From NCBI GenBank assembly GCA_002436185.1, contig DJKX01000010.1, positions 1-43,359 on the forward strand: a stretch of DNA of 43,359 nucleotides. Direction: 5' to 3'. Below are positions 8,750 to 17,324 of this stretch, in pieces. A program made the translations under genes and the position numbers. The notes below the pieces were generated by a model. It saw only the letters and a list, made by a program, of their open reading frames with translations, had not been told where the DNA came from and did not search any database. The DNA is from Fidelibacterota bacterium UBA6531 (lineage in GTDB: Bacteria; Fidelibacterota; Marinisomatia; Marinisomatales; TCS55). Numbering within the stretch: position 1 is the stretch's first letter; every line of letters starts with the position of its first letter.

Positions 8750-10345
8750 ATGATTATTAAATCCAGAATTTTTTCCGTTATTTTATTCATACTTATGGCT
8801 AGTTGTTCCCAATTGCCAGAGCCAAGCATTGATCAATCTGCATCAAAAATTGTTGAAAAAAATCAAGAGCCAAACCCTGAAGCTTTAAAACATTTTATGG
8901 ATGCACAATTGTATATAAGTCAAAATAATTACCCAATGGCGATTATTGAATTGCAAGATGCACTCAGGCTTGATCCCACAGCCGGCAGCATCCATATATC
9001 TTTAGCGGAATCGTATTGGAAACTCGGCAAAATAGAGCGAGCTGAAGAAAATTTAAAAATGGCTATATCATTAAACGAATATGATATTGATGCCAGAAAA
9101 ATGCTTGCTGAACAATATATCATCCGCCATCAATATGATCAAGCTGACAAACAGTTTAATGCTCTTCGAGATATAGAGCCTCAACAGGCAGAACATGTGT
9201 TAGCTCAAGCTGAATTAGCTGCAGCACGGCTGCAATGGGACAAGTCTATCAAACTCTTCCGTGAGGCTTATGAAATTGATAAAGCAATGATAAACGCATT
9301 GGAAAAAGCAGCCGAGTTAGCTTTACGAGCGAATAAATTGCAAACAGCCAGAGACATATATATACGCTTGGTAAAAATTGATGGCCGTAATGTAGAGTAT
9401 TTATCTGCCTATGCTGATTTGATCATTATGGATGAACGCTATGATGAAGCGGCAGAAATCATCGAAAAAATTATGGATGTTGAAGGATATAGCAAAGACA
9501 GGCTGTTCCAATCTGGAATTATTTTTTTTCAAAAGAAGCAATTGAATCAATCACTGAATTTTTTTAAACAAGCCTATAAAATTGACGATCAGGACGGAAA
9601 TGTTTTGCATTTTATTGCCACAGTATATCTTGAACTGAATCAACCTGATTCAGGACACGTTTATGCCAATAAGCTCATAAAATTGGATAATAACGATCCT
9701 AGAGGTTATATAAATAGCGCTTTAGCAGCTATGAATAAAGATCAGTATCAGGAAGCAGTTGAAATTTTATTAGAAGTAGCTGATTCGTTCGATCAAGAAT
9801 ATGGAATTCAATATCTCTTAGGTAATGCCTATTATCAGCAGAAGAAGAATGAAGAGGCGCTTGTGTATTTGAACCGTGCTTTAAAGATATCTCCCAAATC
9901 AAGAAATATTCTTCATATCTTGGCTATTATTAATGATTCAATGAAATCATGGACCAAATCTGATGCACTTTATGAAGAGCTAATCAACAGTGACAGTACG
10001 GATGCTCAGGCATATAATAATTATGCTTACAGTTTGGTCGAAAGAAATGAACGATTGGATTTTGCTCTGCAAATTTCAATGAAAGCCATTACACTTGCTC
10101 CTAAAAATGCAGCGTATTTAGATACGTACGGTTGGATTTTATTTAAACTTGGAAAAGTAGATGATGCCTTGAATTATATTCAGCATTCAATCGAATTAGA
10201 AGAAGATAATGCTGTGGTTCTTGAGCATTTGGGAGATGTATTTATGCATTCGAATCGTAAAGAAGATGCGTTACAATTCTATCGTAAAGCCTATAAATTT
10301 GACAGCAATAATGACATACTCAAGAATAAAGCATTTCCAGATTAA
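8750..10345 (+). CDS. TPR-repeat lipoprotein
   Basis: A 531-residue protein with a lipoprotein signal: a short basic N-terminus, hydrophobic stretch and lipobox LMASC at about residue 19. The rest is an array of tetratricopeptide repeats, roughly a dozen (for example AIIELQDALRLDPTAGSIHI and EALVYLNRALKISPKSRNIL). It probably sits in the outer membrane as a protein-protein scaffold; the partner is unknown. The frame extends back to a TTG at 8729 overlapping the cyclase stop, but ATG 8750 gives the better signal peptide. Its end overlaps the next lipoprotein gene by 35 bases, so the two are probably expressed together. Confidence 0.8.
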   Translation: MIIKSRIFSVILFILMASCSQLPEPSIDQSASKIVEKNQEPNPEALKHFMDAQLYISQNNYPMAIIELQDALRLDPTAGSIHISLAESYWKLGKIERAEENLKMAISLNEYDIDARKMLAEQYIIRHQYDQADKQFNALRDIEPQQAEHVLAQAELAAARLQWDKSIKLFREAYEIDKAMINALEKAAELALRANKLQTARDIYIRLVKIDGRNVEYLSAYADLIIMDERYDEAAEIIEKIMDVEGYSKDRLFQSGIIFFQKKQLNQSLNFFKQAYKIDDQDGNVLHFIATVYLELNQPDSGHVYANKLIKLDNNDPRGYINSALAAMNKDQYQEAVEILLEVADSFDQEYGIQYLLGNAYYQQKKNEEALVYLNRALKISPKSRNILHILAIINDSMKSWTKSDALYEELINSDSTDAQAYNNYAYSLVERNERLDFALQISMKAITLAPKNAAYLDTYGWILFKLGKVDDALNYIQHSIELEEDNAVVLEHLGDVFMHSNRKEDALQFYRKAYKFDSNNDILKNKAFPD

Positions 10346-10943
10346 GCTAATTCCCATCGGACTAGTTAGTATGCTCATCTTCAATAATTGTGCATCTACT
10401 GATCAGTCTATTTCCCCGACTATTGATTTGGGACAATGGATGGAAAAATATTCTGTTTGCCGTGGGAAGGGAACATTAATCTCATCAGGACCCGTTAGAG
10501 GCAGATTATATTTCGACTATACATGTTTAGGTGAGGATGTATTTATCCATTTTAAAGATGTGTTAGGCAGGAAAACCATGATGATGATTATGCGGCCCAA
10601 TTCTGTTGAAGCGTGGGATATAATGCAAAATATACGGTTTTCTACAGAAAGTATTTTTTTACGATTCCCCTTTTTTGAAGTATTAAAACCGATAGACCTG
10701 GTATCCATATTTTGGGGAATAGAACCTATTAATCTACTCAAAGTAGATACAAATAATTCCATGACTGAATCTGAAATTGATATTAGATTTTCAAGTGATG
10801 GTTCGGGTCTGCAGGCTGTTTACATAATAATGGATAATGAAAAGCAATCGATTGAAATGACATTTGACGAAAGAGATTTTGGAAGTGCTTACCCTCATTT
10901 AATTAAACAAATACCTGAATCGACACCTCACGCACAATTATGA
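10311..10943 (+). CDS. LolB-like outer-membrane lipoprotein
   Basis: A 210-residue predicted lipoprotein. The N-terminus is hydrophobic (IKLIPIGLVSMLIFNNCAS), with a Cys at about residue 26; Asn-Asn before Cys is a poor lipobox, so lipidation is uncertain. The body reads as beta-strand-rich with a glycine/valine start (GTLISSGPVRGRLYFDY), similar to LolB or the related DUF4292 family, which receive lipoproteins or lipids at the outer membrane. The frame is open back to 10209, but ATG 10311 gives a sensible signal peptide. The coupling with the TPR lipoprotein upstream fits an envelope role. Assignment to LolB is by overall pattern only. Confidence 0.5.
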   Translation: MTYSRIKHFQIKLIPIGLVSMLIFNNCASTDQSISPTIDLGQWMEKYSVCRGKGTLISSGPVRGRLYFDYTCLGEDVFIHFKDVLGRKTMMMIMRPNSVEAWDIMQNIRFSTESIFLRFPFFEVLKPIDLVSIFWGIEPINLLKVDTNNSMTESEIDIRFSSDGSGLQAVYIIMDNEKQSIEMTFDERDFGSAYPHLIKQIPESTPHAQL

Positions 10944-11872
10944 AATCAATTTCAATCATCATTCCCGTTTATAATGAAGTAGAATCCATTAGAGAATTAC
11001 ATGGTGAATTAACACATGTATTGTCAAGATATGATCATTATGAATTGGTATTTGTAGATGATGGAAGTTCCGATGGCTCTATTGACTTACTTAATGAGTT
11101 GTCAAATACCGACGGTCATACAAAAGTGATTCAATTTTATCGTAATTATGGCAAAGCAGCTGCCTTGGCTGAAGGATTTAAATATTCTTCCGGAGATTAC
11201 GTTGTAACAATGGATGCAGATTTGCAGGATGATCCGGCAGAAATACCTAATCTCGTTTCAAAATTAGAAGAGGGCTATGATCTTGTTTCTGGGTGGAAAA
11301 AAACCCGTCATGATCCTTGGACAAAGCGCTGGCCATCGAAGTTTTTCAATCTTATTACTCGTTTGATGACAGGTGTTAAAATTCACGACTTTAACTGCGG
11401 ATTAAAGATTTACAGGAATTCTGTAATAAAAACGGTTGAAATATATGGGGGACGACACCGTTACATCCCCGCATTAGCTGGACAGAAAAAATTCAAAGTG
11501 TCAGAAATCATTGTCAATCATCGTTCCAGAAAATTCGGCGTAACAAAATATGGTGGTGCCCGGCTTTTTCATGGTTTTTTTGATCTTATTACCATTTTGT
11601 TTTTGAATCGTTATACTCAACAGCCATTGCATCTTTTTGGAATGGTCGGGATTATTTTATCTACAATGGGATTATCAGTAGAAATATATGTGCTCTATTT
11701 AAAATATTTACTCGGTGAACCTTTTCAAAGACATATAGCTTTGTTGGTATTTGGAGTTATGTTAATTCTGATCGGAATTCAATTTATTTCTATGGGCTTG
11801 TTGGGTGAAATGATGGCTCGTAGTCAGCAGAGCAAAGAAGACCGTATCAAAAAGATCTTCGATAATTTTTAG
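10940..11872 (+). CDS. GtrB/CsbB-like polyprenyl-phosphate glycosyltransferase (GT2)
   Basis: A 310-residue family-2 glycosyltransferase of the DPM1/GtrB/CsbB type, which moves a sugar from a nucleotide donor onto undecaprenyl phosphate at the inner face of the membrane. Motifs: IIIPVYNE at the N-terminus, VDDGSSDGS (nucleotide binding), MDADLQDDP (metal-binding DxD) and NCGLKIYR. Two C-terminal transmembrane segments (about 232-255 and 268-292) match GtrB architecture. Its ATG overlaps the preceding stop (ATGA). It opens the glycan locus. A YfhO protein, the transferase that in Bacillus uses the product of CsbB, is encoded at 20032. Confidence 0.85.
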   Translation: MKSISIIIPVYNEVESIRELHGELTHVLSRYDHYELVFVDDGSSDGSIDLLNELSNTDGHTKVIQFYRNYGKAAALAEGFKYSSGDYVVTMDADLQDDPAEIPNLVSKLEEGYDLVSGWKKTRHDPWTKRWPSKFFNLITRLMTGVKIHDFNCGLKIYRNSVIKTVEIYGGRHRYIPALAGQKKFKVSEIIVNHRSRKFGVTKYGGARLFHGFFDLITILFLNRYTQQPLHLFGMVGIILSTMGLSVEIYVLYLKYLLGEPFQRHIALLVFGVMLILIGIQFISMGLLGEMMARSQQSKEDRIKKIFDNF

Positions 11873-11880
11873 CCTATATT

Positions 11881-13005
11881 ATGCGAATAGCCATAGTCGG
11901 TCCATTTCCTCCATTCCGTGGCGGAATATCTGACCTGAATTCTGCTTTAGCCCATCATTTATCAAAAAACCATGATGTTAGAGCGTACAACTTTACAACT
12001 CAATATCCAAAAGCACTATTCCCGGGGAAAACTCAATTCAAGATAGGCGATGCTGCGCAAGATTTTGAAAATATTCGTTGTTTAAGTTCAATCAATCCTT
12101 TAACATGGAAAAAAACTGCAGATAAAATAATCATCAATAAGCCGGATTTGGTGTTATTCCGATATTGGATGCCGTTTTTTTCGCCAGCATTTTATGCAGT
12201 AGCAAAAAGAATACGAAAAAGATCGAACACTAAAATTATTGCCATGTGTGATAATATTATTCCACATGAAAAACGAGCACTTGATCAACAGCTTACGAAA
12301 CGATTTTTTGAACAAATGGATGCATTTATTGTTCTATCCAAAAAAGTCGAAGAGGAATTATTAAGTTTTATTCCAGATGCACATTATAAATTCAGCCCTC
12401 ACCCAATTTACAGTATTTTTGGTGAAGCTCCTTCTAGAGATCAAGCCAGAGAACTATTAAATATTTCTACCAAAAAAGTACTAATGTTTTTTGGATTGAT
12501 TAGAGAATATAAAGGATTGGATATATTAATTCATGCCATGGGAAAACTCAATAAAGTTATAGATGACTATACGTTAATGATCGTTGGTGAATGCTATGAA
12601 GATGAGAAAAAATATATTGATATGATTGAACAAAATGGTATTCAAAATAATGTATACACCCATTTTTCATTTGTATCGGATGAAGATGTAGGTACTTATT
12701 TTTCAGCCTCCGATGTGGTTGTGTTACCCTACAAAACAGCATCACAAAGTGGTATAGTTCAAATTGCTTATCATTTTGATACACCGGTCATTGTCAGCAA
12801 TGTAGGTGGTTTGCCAGAAATTGTTGATGAAGGAAAAACAGGTTATTCCGTTAATCCAGATCCAGACTCATTTGCTGAAGCGATTCAATCATTTTTTGCC
12901 AGTGAAGATAATGCATCGTTTAGTATGAATGTTGCTGAATTTAAAAAACGATTTTCTTGGGAAACCATGATAGAAACAATTGAGAATTTCGCAAATGTCA
13001 GGTAA
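11881..13005 (+). CDS. Glycosyltransferase family 4
   Basis: A 374-residue GT-B retaining glycosyltransferase. The N-terminal glycine loop (GPFPPFRGGISDLNSAL) and the C-terminal donor site (VLPYKTASQSGIVQIAYHFD, with the following Asn-Val-Gly-Gly-Leu-Pro-Glu) are typical of GT4 enzymes such as those adding mannose, glucose or GlcNAc in O-antigen synthesis. No membrane segments are seen, so it is probably a cytoplasmic-face peripheral enzyme. It begins 8 bases after the GtrB-like gene and overlaps the next by 11 bases. Sugar specificity cannot be read from sequence. Confidence 0.85.
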   Translation: MRIAIVGPFPPFRGGISDLNSALAHHLSKNHDVRAYNFTTQYPKALFPGKTQFKIGDAAQDFENIRCLSSINPLTWKKTADKIIINKPDLVLFRYWMPFFSPAFYAVAKRIRKRSNTKIIAMCDNIIPHEKRALDQQLTKRFFEQMDAFIVLSKKVEEELLSFIPDAHYKFSPHPIYSIFGEAPSRDQARELLNISTKKVLMFFGLIREYKGLDILIHAMGKLNKVIDDYTLMIVGECYEDEKKYIDMIEQNGIQNNVYTHFSFVSDEDVGTYFSASDVVVLPYKTASQSGIVQIAYHFDTPVIVSNVGGLPEIVDEGKTGYSVNPDPDSFAEAIQSFFASEDNASFSMNVAEFKKRFSWETMIETIENFANVR

Positions 13006-13840
13006 ATCATCAGTAACAGTTATTGTCCTCAATTGGAATGGGAGGGAGCTTCTGGAAGATTGTTTAGGGTCTTTAGAAAAAGTGGATTATAATAATTTCA
13101 ATGTGTTAGTTGTTGATAATGGTTCGACGGATAAATCAGTAAATTATATTAAAACAACTTTTCCAAGTGTAGATGTAATAGAACTGGGAGAAAATTTAGG
13201 ATATGCTGCAGGAAACAACGCAGGATTTAAACATGCTGTATTAGCGTACAATATGGAATATGTAATTTTTTTAAATAATGATACAATTGTAGAAGAAAAT
13301 TTCATTGAACCATTATTAGTACCATTTAGAAATAACAATGTTGGTCAAACTATTCCAAAAATCTTTTATGCAGGTGAAAAAAACAAAATATGGTATGCCG
13401 GTGGCAGAGTTAATCTTTGGACAGGGAATATTTATCATGAAGGAATACGTGAAATAGATAGTGAGAGATTCAATAAAATAAAAAATACAGATTATGCAAC
13501 AGGTTGTTGCTTTTGTATTAAGACGAGTGATTTTGAAAAATTGAATGGATTTGATGAATCCTTCAAAATGTATGGTGAAGATGTAGATTTATCTATAAGA
13601 GTAAGGAATATCGGTAGAATAATACTCTTGGCACCAAATTCAAAAATATGGCATAAAGTATCGGCATCCATAGGAGGAGAATTTTCATTTAAAAAAATAT
13701 TAAGAAAATATAAGAGTTTACTGAAGCTATATTATTTACATTCAAATATAATACAATGGATGACATCAATTATTTTTAGTCCTTTCTTGGTGTTAACTAA
13801 CATTATTAAATACTTTCGGCTTCGTTTTTATAATAAATAA
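12995..13840 (+). CDS. Glycosyltransferase family 2, rhamnosyltransferase-like
   Basis: A 281-residue GT2 enzyme. Motifs: VTVIVLNWNGRELLEDCLGS at the N-terminus, VVDNGSTDKS (nucleotide binding), FLNNDT (DxD equivalent), then ATGCCFCIKT and GFDESFKMYGEDVDLSIR, the acceptor and catalytic-base region with the ED pair. This layout is shared with WbbL-type rhamnosyltransferases. The C-terminal 40 residues are hydrophobic and may dip into the membrane. A TTG at 12980 is also in frame, but ATG 12995 directly precedes the first beta strand. It overlaps the GT4 gene by 11 bases. Confidence 0.85.
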   Translation: MSGKSSVTVIVLNWNGRELLEDCLGSLEKVDYNNFNVLVVDNGSTDKSVNYIKTTFPSVDVIELGENLGYAAGNNAGFKHAVLAYNMEYVIFLNNDTIVEENFIEPLLVPFRNNNVGQTIPKIFYAGEKNKIWYAGGRVNLWTGNIYHEGIREIDSERFNKIKNTDYATGCCFCIKTSDFEKLNGFDESFKMYGEDVDLSIRVRNIGRIILLAPNSKIWHKVSASIGGEFSFKKILRKYKSLLKLYYLHSNIIQWMTSIIFSPFLVLTNIIKYFRLRFYNK

Positions 13841-13860
13841 TAATCTTCTGTGTATTAATT

Positions 13861-14634
13861 ATGATTAGACTAAAACAATTTCAAAAAACAAAAGAACAAG
13901 ATTTCTTCTTTGCTTGGCATTTCCAACGGAAAATTTCCGGTTTGACAGCACTGGTATTAAAGAATACCTTTATTACTCCTAACCAAATTACCATGTTAAG
14001 TATCTTGATTGGTTTATATAGTTTTTATTATTTTTTTCAAGGTGGTGCTAAAAATGATCTAATAGGAATATTATTATATCAGTTATCATTTTTGCTGGAT
14101 TGTGTTGATGGTGACTTAGCCCGATTGCGAGGAAATAATAAAGTTAAGTTAAGTGGAATGTATTTTGACTATTTCAGAGCATTGGTATTGGAACCATTAT
14201 TACCAGTCTTTTTAGCAATTGGATTAGCGATGTATGGATATTCAGAATTATTGGTGTTATTATTAGTTGTTGTCTCTTTCTGGCGCTGGGCACCGCAATT
14301 TTCCAGAGAACATATTGTTATTCGTCAATTATCACGTAATCAAAACCTTGTTCAAAATCCACAATTGTTTGAAGATATGCCCAAAGGGATTGGCAACGGA
14401 AATAAATCACTTGCTGGATTAATGTCCAAATTAGTAATCATTTTTTGGGGATTACCTATTGGTCTTATGAATTCAATCACTGTTTTGGCATTTGTTGGAG
14501 TCTATTTTCTTTCGGTTGTTCAATATCACGAAATAAAATTTATTTATCTTATTTTATTAGCTATTTTTTATTTAATATATTTTTTAAAAGCTTCAATAAG
14601 TGAATATAAATTACTCGACGAATTTTGGAGATGA
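13861..14634 (+). CDS. CDP-alcohol phosphatidyltransferase-family protein with altered motif
   Basis: A 257-residue, multi-pass membrane protein with about six segments. The CDP-alcohol phosphotransferase motif is visible: D80-x2-D83-G84-x2-A87-R88, then G99-x3-D103. The last Asp, expected four residues on, is Ala107 (codon at 14179-14181), and the spacer between AR and G is 10 rather than about 8. Known family enzymes move a phospho-alcohol from a CDP carrier to an alcohol acceptor using four Asp residues. This one may therefore have altered chemistry or be inactive. It lies inside the glycan locus, suggesting transfer of a polyol phosphate to a lipid or glycan rather than bulk phospholipid synthesis. 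Confidence 0.75.
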   Translation: MIRLKQFQKTKEQDFFFAWHFQRKISGLTALVLKNTFITPNQITMLSILIGLYSFYYFFQGGAKNDLIGILLYQLSFLLDCVDGDLARLRGNNKVKLSGMYFDYFRALVLEPLLPVFLAIGLAMYGYSELLVLLLVVVSFWRWAPQFSREHIVIRQLSRNQNLVQNPQLFEDMPKGIGNGNKSLAGLMSKLVIIFWGLPIGLMNSITVLAFVGVYFLSVVQYHEIKFIYLILLAIFYLIYFLKASISEYKLLDEFWR

Positions 14635-14640
14635 TTAATA

Positions 14641-15357
14641 ATGATTAATAATTCATTTTGGAAAACAAGAGCCGAAAATTATAATAAAACAAGTTGGGTA
14701 AAAGATGATCATTTATTAAATGCCTATTTATCGTTAATACCAAAAAATAATATTTACAGGAACATATTGGAAGTAGGTATTGGAACAGGTGCTGTTGCAA
14801 ATAAAGTAGTGGATATGATTGGCCCAATGATTGGATTGGATAAAAGCAAGGAAATGATGTCAAAAATAGATCATGATGGCATTACAAAAGTGGTGGGGGA
14901 TGCCCACGACCTGCCATTTGATGATAATCATTTTGACCTAATTTATATGCGTAATGTCATACATTACCTCGAAAATCCAGCAATAGTATTTGCTGAAATT
15001 TTACGATGTTTAAAAAATGAAAGTATTTATCTGTTTTCACAAGTCATACCATTCAGTGATGAAATTTCCGACGAATATGATGAATTAATTGGTAGAGATA
15101 TTCATTATCCGAACCATGGCGAAATAAAGGATTTTTTCTCTGATTACATTATTTTGGATGAGGTTGAATATGTTTTAGAAGCACAAAGTATAATGAATTG
15201 GTTAAATAATACATGCCAGGATGAGCAAAAGAAACAGAAGATTATAAACCAGCATAGAAATACATCAAATACATATAAAAATATGGTGAATTATAAAGAG
15301 GAAAACGATGATATACTCGTGGATATAAAGCATCTTTTTATTTTATCTCATAAATAA
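14641..15357 (+). CDS. Class I SAM-dependent methyltransferase
   Basis: A 238-residue cytoplasmic enzyme of the Methyltransf_11 type. Motif I is ILEVGIGTGAVANKVV (SAM-binding glycine loop), with the acidic strand-2 end LDKSKEM and motif IV region FDLIYMRNVIHYLENP. The substrate is unknown. Its position between the CDP-alcohol transferase and the sulfotransferases suggests methylation of a sugar or lipid-linked glycan. It starts 6 bases after the preceding stop. It is the last plus-strand gene before the oppositely oriented sulfotransferase, with a 32-base convergent gap in which I see no strong terminator. Confidence 0.8.
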   Translation: MINNSFWKTRAENYNKTSWVKDDHLLNAYLSLIPKNNIYRNILEVGIGTGAVANKVVDMIGPMIGLDKSKEMMSKIDHDGITKVVGDAHDLPFDDNHFDLIYMRNVIHYLENPAIVFAEILRCLKNESIYLFSQVIPFSDEISDEYDELIGRDIHYPNHGEIKDFFSDYIILDEVEYVLEAQSIMNWLNNTCQDEQKKQKIINQHRNTSNTYKNMVNYKEENDDILVDIKHLFILSHK

Positions 15358-15389
15358 TTTTAAAATTATTGAGTTAAACTAAGTATTAC

Positions 15390-16208
15390 TCATTTTTTTA
15401 TCCATTTACTCATTTTCCTTTTCAGACGTGCAGTAATCTGAAATTGACCAAAAAACCTGTTTTTCAATTCAAATTTTTCCAACTCGTTAAGTACCATTGG
15501 ACATTTTTTAATTTGTTCATCGAATAATCTAGAAACATAATCATATAACTGCACATCCAACTGGTTATACTCAATAATCAATTCCTTAAGCTTTGGTTCA
15601 ATATGTTTTGTTCTTTCATCTCTTTTGATAGCATTTGCAATTGAATAATAGGGAGTATCCCAGCGTAGCATATGTTTCAAGAGTAAGATCGTCTCATCGT
15701 ATCTCTCTGTTAGCCCAATTAAAAGGAAATGATCGGTAATATTTTTTTTGGCTGTTTCAAGATGTGATTTATCTAATTTATCAAAAGGTATATTCAGGGA
15801 TGTTTCACGTCCGGCGATTAAGCGAGTTTGTCCATTATTGACCATTTTATTTTCACCACTCTTTATAAATTTTTCAATTGACAATGAATTTGCCAGTTCA
15901 TGATATGGGTGATTCGCACGCTTTTTGATATAATTATAAGCTGAAATTGTACGTTCAACAGGATCCCTCATCATGGAAAAGTATGAGCATGTTTGAGGTA
16001 TAAATGTGTGAACACCAAAGTAAACATGTCCTTTGATCAATTTATACCCTGACATTTGATTAACTCGATTTTCATTGAAATTCCCATCTGTATCCAAAAG
16101 TGTTTTGTTTTCAAATGTTTCCTGATCAGAATATTGTTTTGTTAGAATATCCCTTAATGTTGTGCCTCCTGTCCTTGGCAAGTGCAGAAAAATGAGTGTA
16201 TCATTCAT
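15390..16208 (-). CDS. Sulfotransferase family protein (minus strand)
   Basis: A 272-residue enzyme predicted to move sulfate from PAPS to a hydroxyl or amine, probably on a carbohydrate. The 5'-phosphosulfate loop is at the very N-terminus (FLHLPRTGGTTLRDIL) and the 3'-phosphate-binding strand-helix is FSMMRDPVERTISAYNYIKK. There is no signal peptide or membrane anchor, unlike Golgi-type relatives, so it is cytoplasmic. It is the only minus-strand gene inside the 31-kb plus-strand run. Its start is 92 bases from the divergently oriented sulfotransferase at 16301, and that gap probably carries both promoters. Confidence 0.75.
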   Translation of the reverse strand: MNDTLIFLHLPRTGGTTLRDILTKQYSDQETFENKTLLDTDGNFNENRVNQMSGYKLIKGHVYFGVHTFIPQTCSYFSMMRDPVERTISAYNYIKKRANHPYHELANSLSIEKFIKSGENKMVNNGQTRLIAGRETSLNIPFDKLDKSHLETAKKNITDHFLLIGLTERYDETILLLKHMLRWDTPYYSIANAIKRDERTKHIEPKLKELIIEYNQLDVQLYDYVSRLFDEQIKKCPMVLNELEKFELKNRFFGQFQITARLKRKMSKWIKK

Positions 16209-16300
16209 TTAGATGTATACCTGATTGAGTAATAAATTTAGATTAGTTCAAAGATAGAGAATTCATATTTCACACAATAATTAAATTTAGTCATATTTAC

Positions 16301-17296
16301 ATGCTGACACATACACAAAGAAGGCTAGTTAATGTTTTATTAGGTTCATTTGAAAATGCTTTAGTGGAACCATTTCTAAATCTGAATGCTATAAAAATAA
16401 ATCCTATCTTTTTAATTGGACCTCCAAGGTCGGGTACAACTGTTATATATCGCTGGTTCACTTATTATCTTGATGAAAAAATAGCATACATTTCTCGCCT
16501 TGCTGATTTATATCCTGATGGAGCCTATTTTTTAAACTGGTTTGGGTTAAAAATGCTTGGTAAAAAACTCGAAATTCAAACTCCTCATTCTTATGGACAA
16601 GTTAAAGGAATGACAGCGTTGGCGGAGGGGAATAGGCTTTGGCCTTGGTGTGAAGATAGTTTAGATGGGCAAGTTAAATTAAATGCTAGACATTTATTTG
16701 ATAGAACAAATTACCAAAAAGAAAAAGTTGTTACTCCTAATGTGTACCACTTTTTACATAAAGTGATAAGAAAACAATGCTTATTAATGAATAGCGATAT
16801 TTTAATTAATAAGTCTGTTCATAACACAATCCGTATTATGGAATTAAAGCAATTATTCCCAACAGCAAAATTTATTGGAATTATTAGAGATGGTCGAGCT
16901 GTTACAAAATCATTAATAAATGCTCGAATTGATATTAATGGGAATTCAAAAAACTGGTGGGGTGTAAAACCATCAAATTGGGAAAAATGTCAATTATTAC
17001 CACCACATCTTTCCTGTGGAAAGCAATGGGAAGGATTATTGAATGATATGGAGACACAATTTGAACAGATTCCAAAAAGTGATTTTATAAATATAAGATA
17101 TGAAGATTTTTTATCTGAACCTTTTGTGGAACTTAAAAAGGTATATAGTCATTTTAATTTGAAGTTTGATTTTACAACAAATCAAGGAGATAGCTTAAAA
17201 ACCCCAAAGGACTATAAGCAATATTTTACAGAGAATGAACTAATTGAATTAAATGAAAGTATTTCAAAAAAATTATTACAATGGGGATATAATTGA
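16301..17296 (+). CDS. Sulfotransferase family protein (plus strand)
   Basis: A 331-residue PAPS-dependent sulfotransferase, only distantly like its neighbour. The 5'-phosphosulfate loop is IFLIGPPRSGTTVIYRWF (about residues 43-60) and the 3'-phosphate site is FIGIIRDGRAVTKSLINAR. A tail motif (IRYEDFLSEPFVELKKVYSH) is typical of the Sulfotransfer_3 group. No signal peptide. Its coding sequence is clearly A+T-richer by eye than that of the housekeeping genes. With its divergent partner it suggests sulfation of the surface glycan made by this locus; tyrosine or small-molecule sulfation cannot be excluded. Confidence 0.75.
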   Translation: MLTHTQRRLVNVLLGSFENALVEPFLNLNAIKINPIFLIGPPRSGTTVIYRWFTYYLDEKIAYISRLADLYPDGAYFLNWFGLKMLGKKLEIQTPHSYGQVKGMTALAEGNRLWPWCEDSLDGQVKLNARHLFDRTNYQKEKVVTPNVYHFLHKVIRKQCLLMNSDILINKSVHNTIRIMELKQLFPTAKFIGIIRDGRAVTKSLINARIDINGNSKNWWGVKPSNWEKCQLLPPHLSCGKQWEGLLNDMETQFEQIPKSDFINIRYEDFLSEPFVELKKVYSHFNLKFDFTTNQGDSLKTPKDYKQYFTENELIELNESISKKLLQWGYN

Positions 17297-17324
17297 TAAA
17301 CAAATCTATAGTTAATTGGTAATT

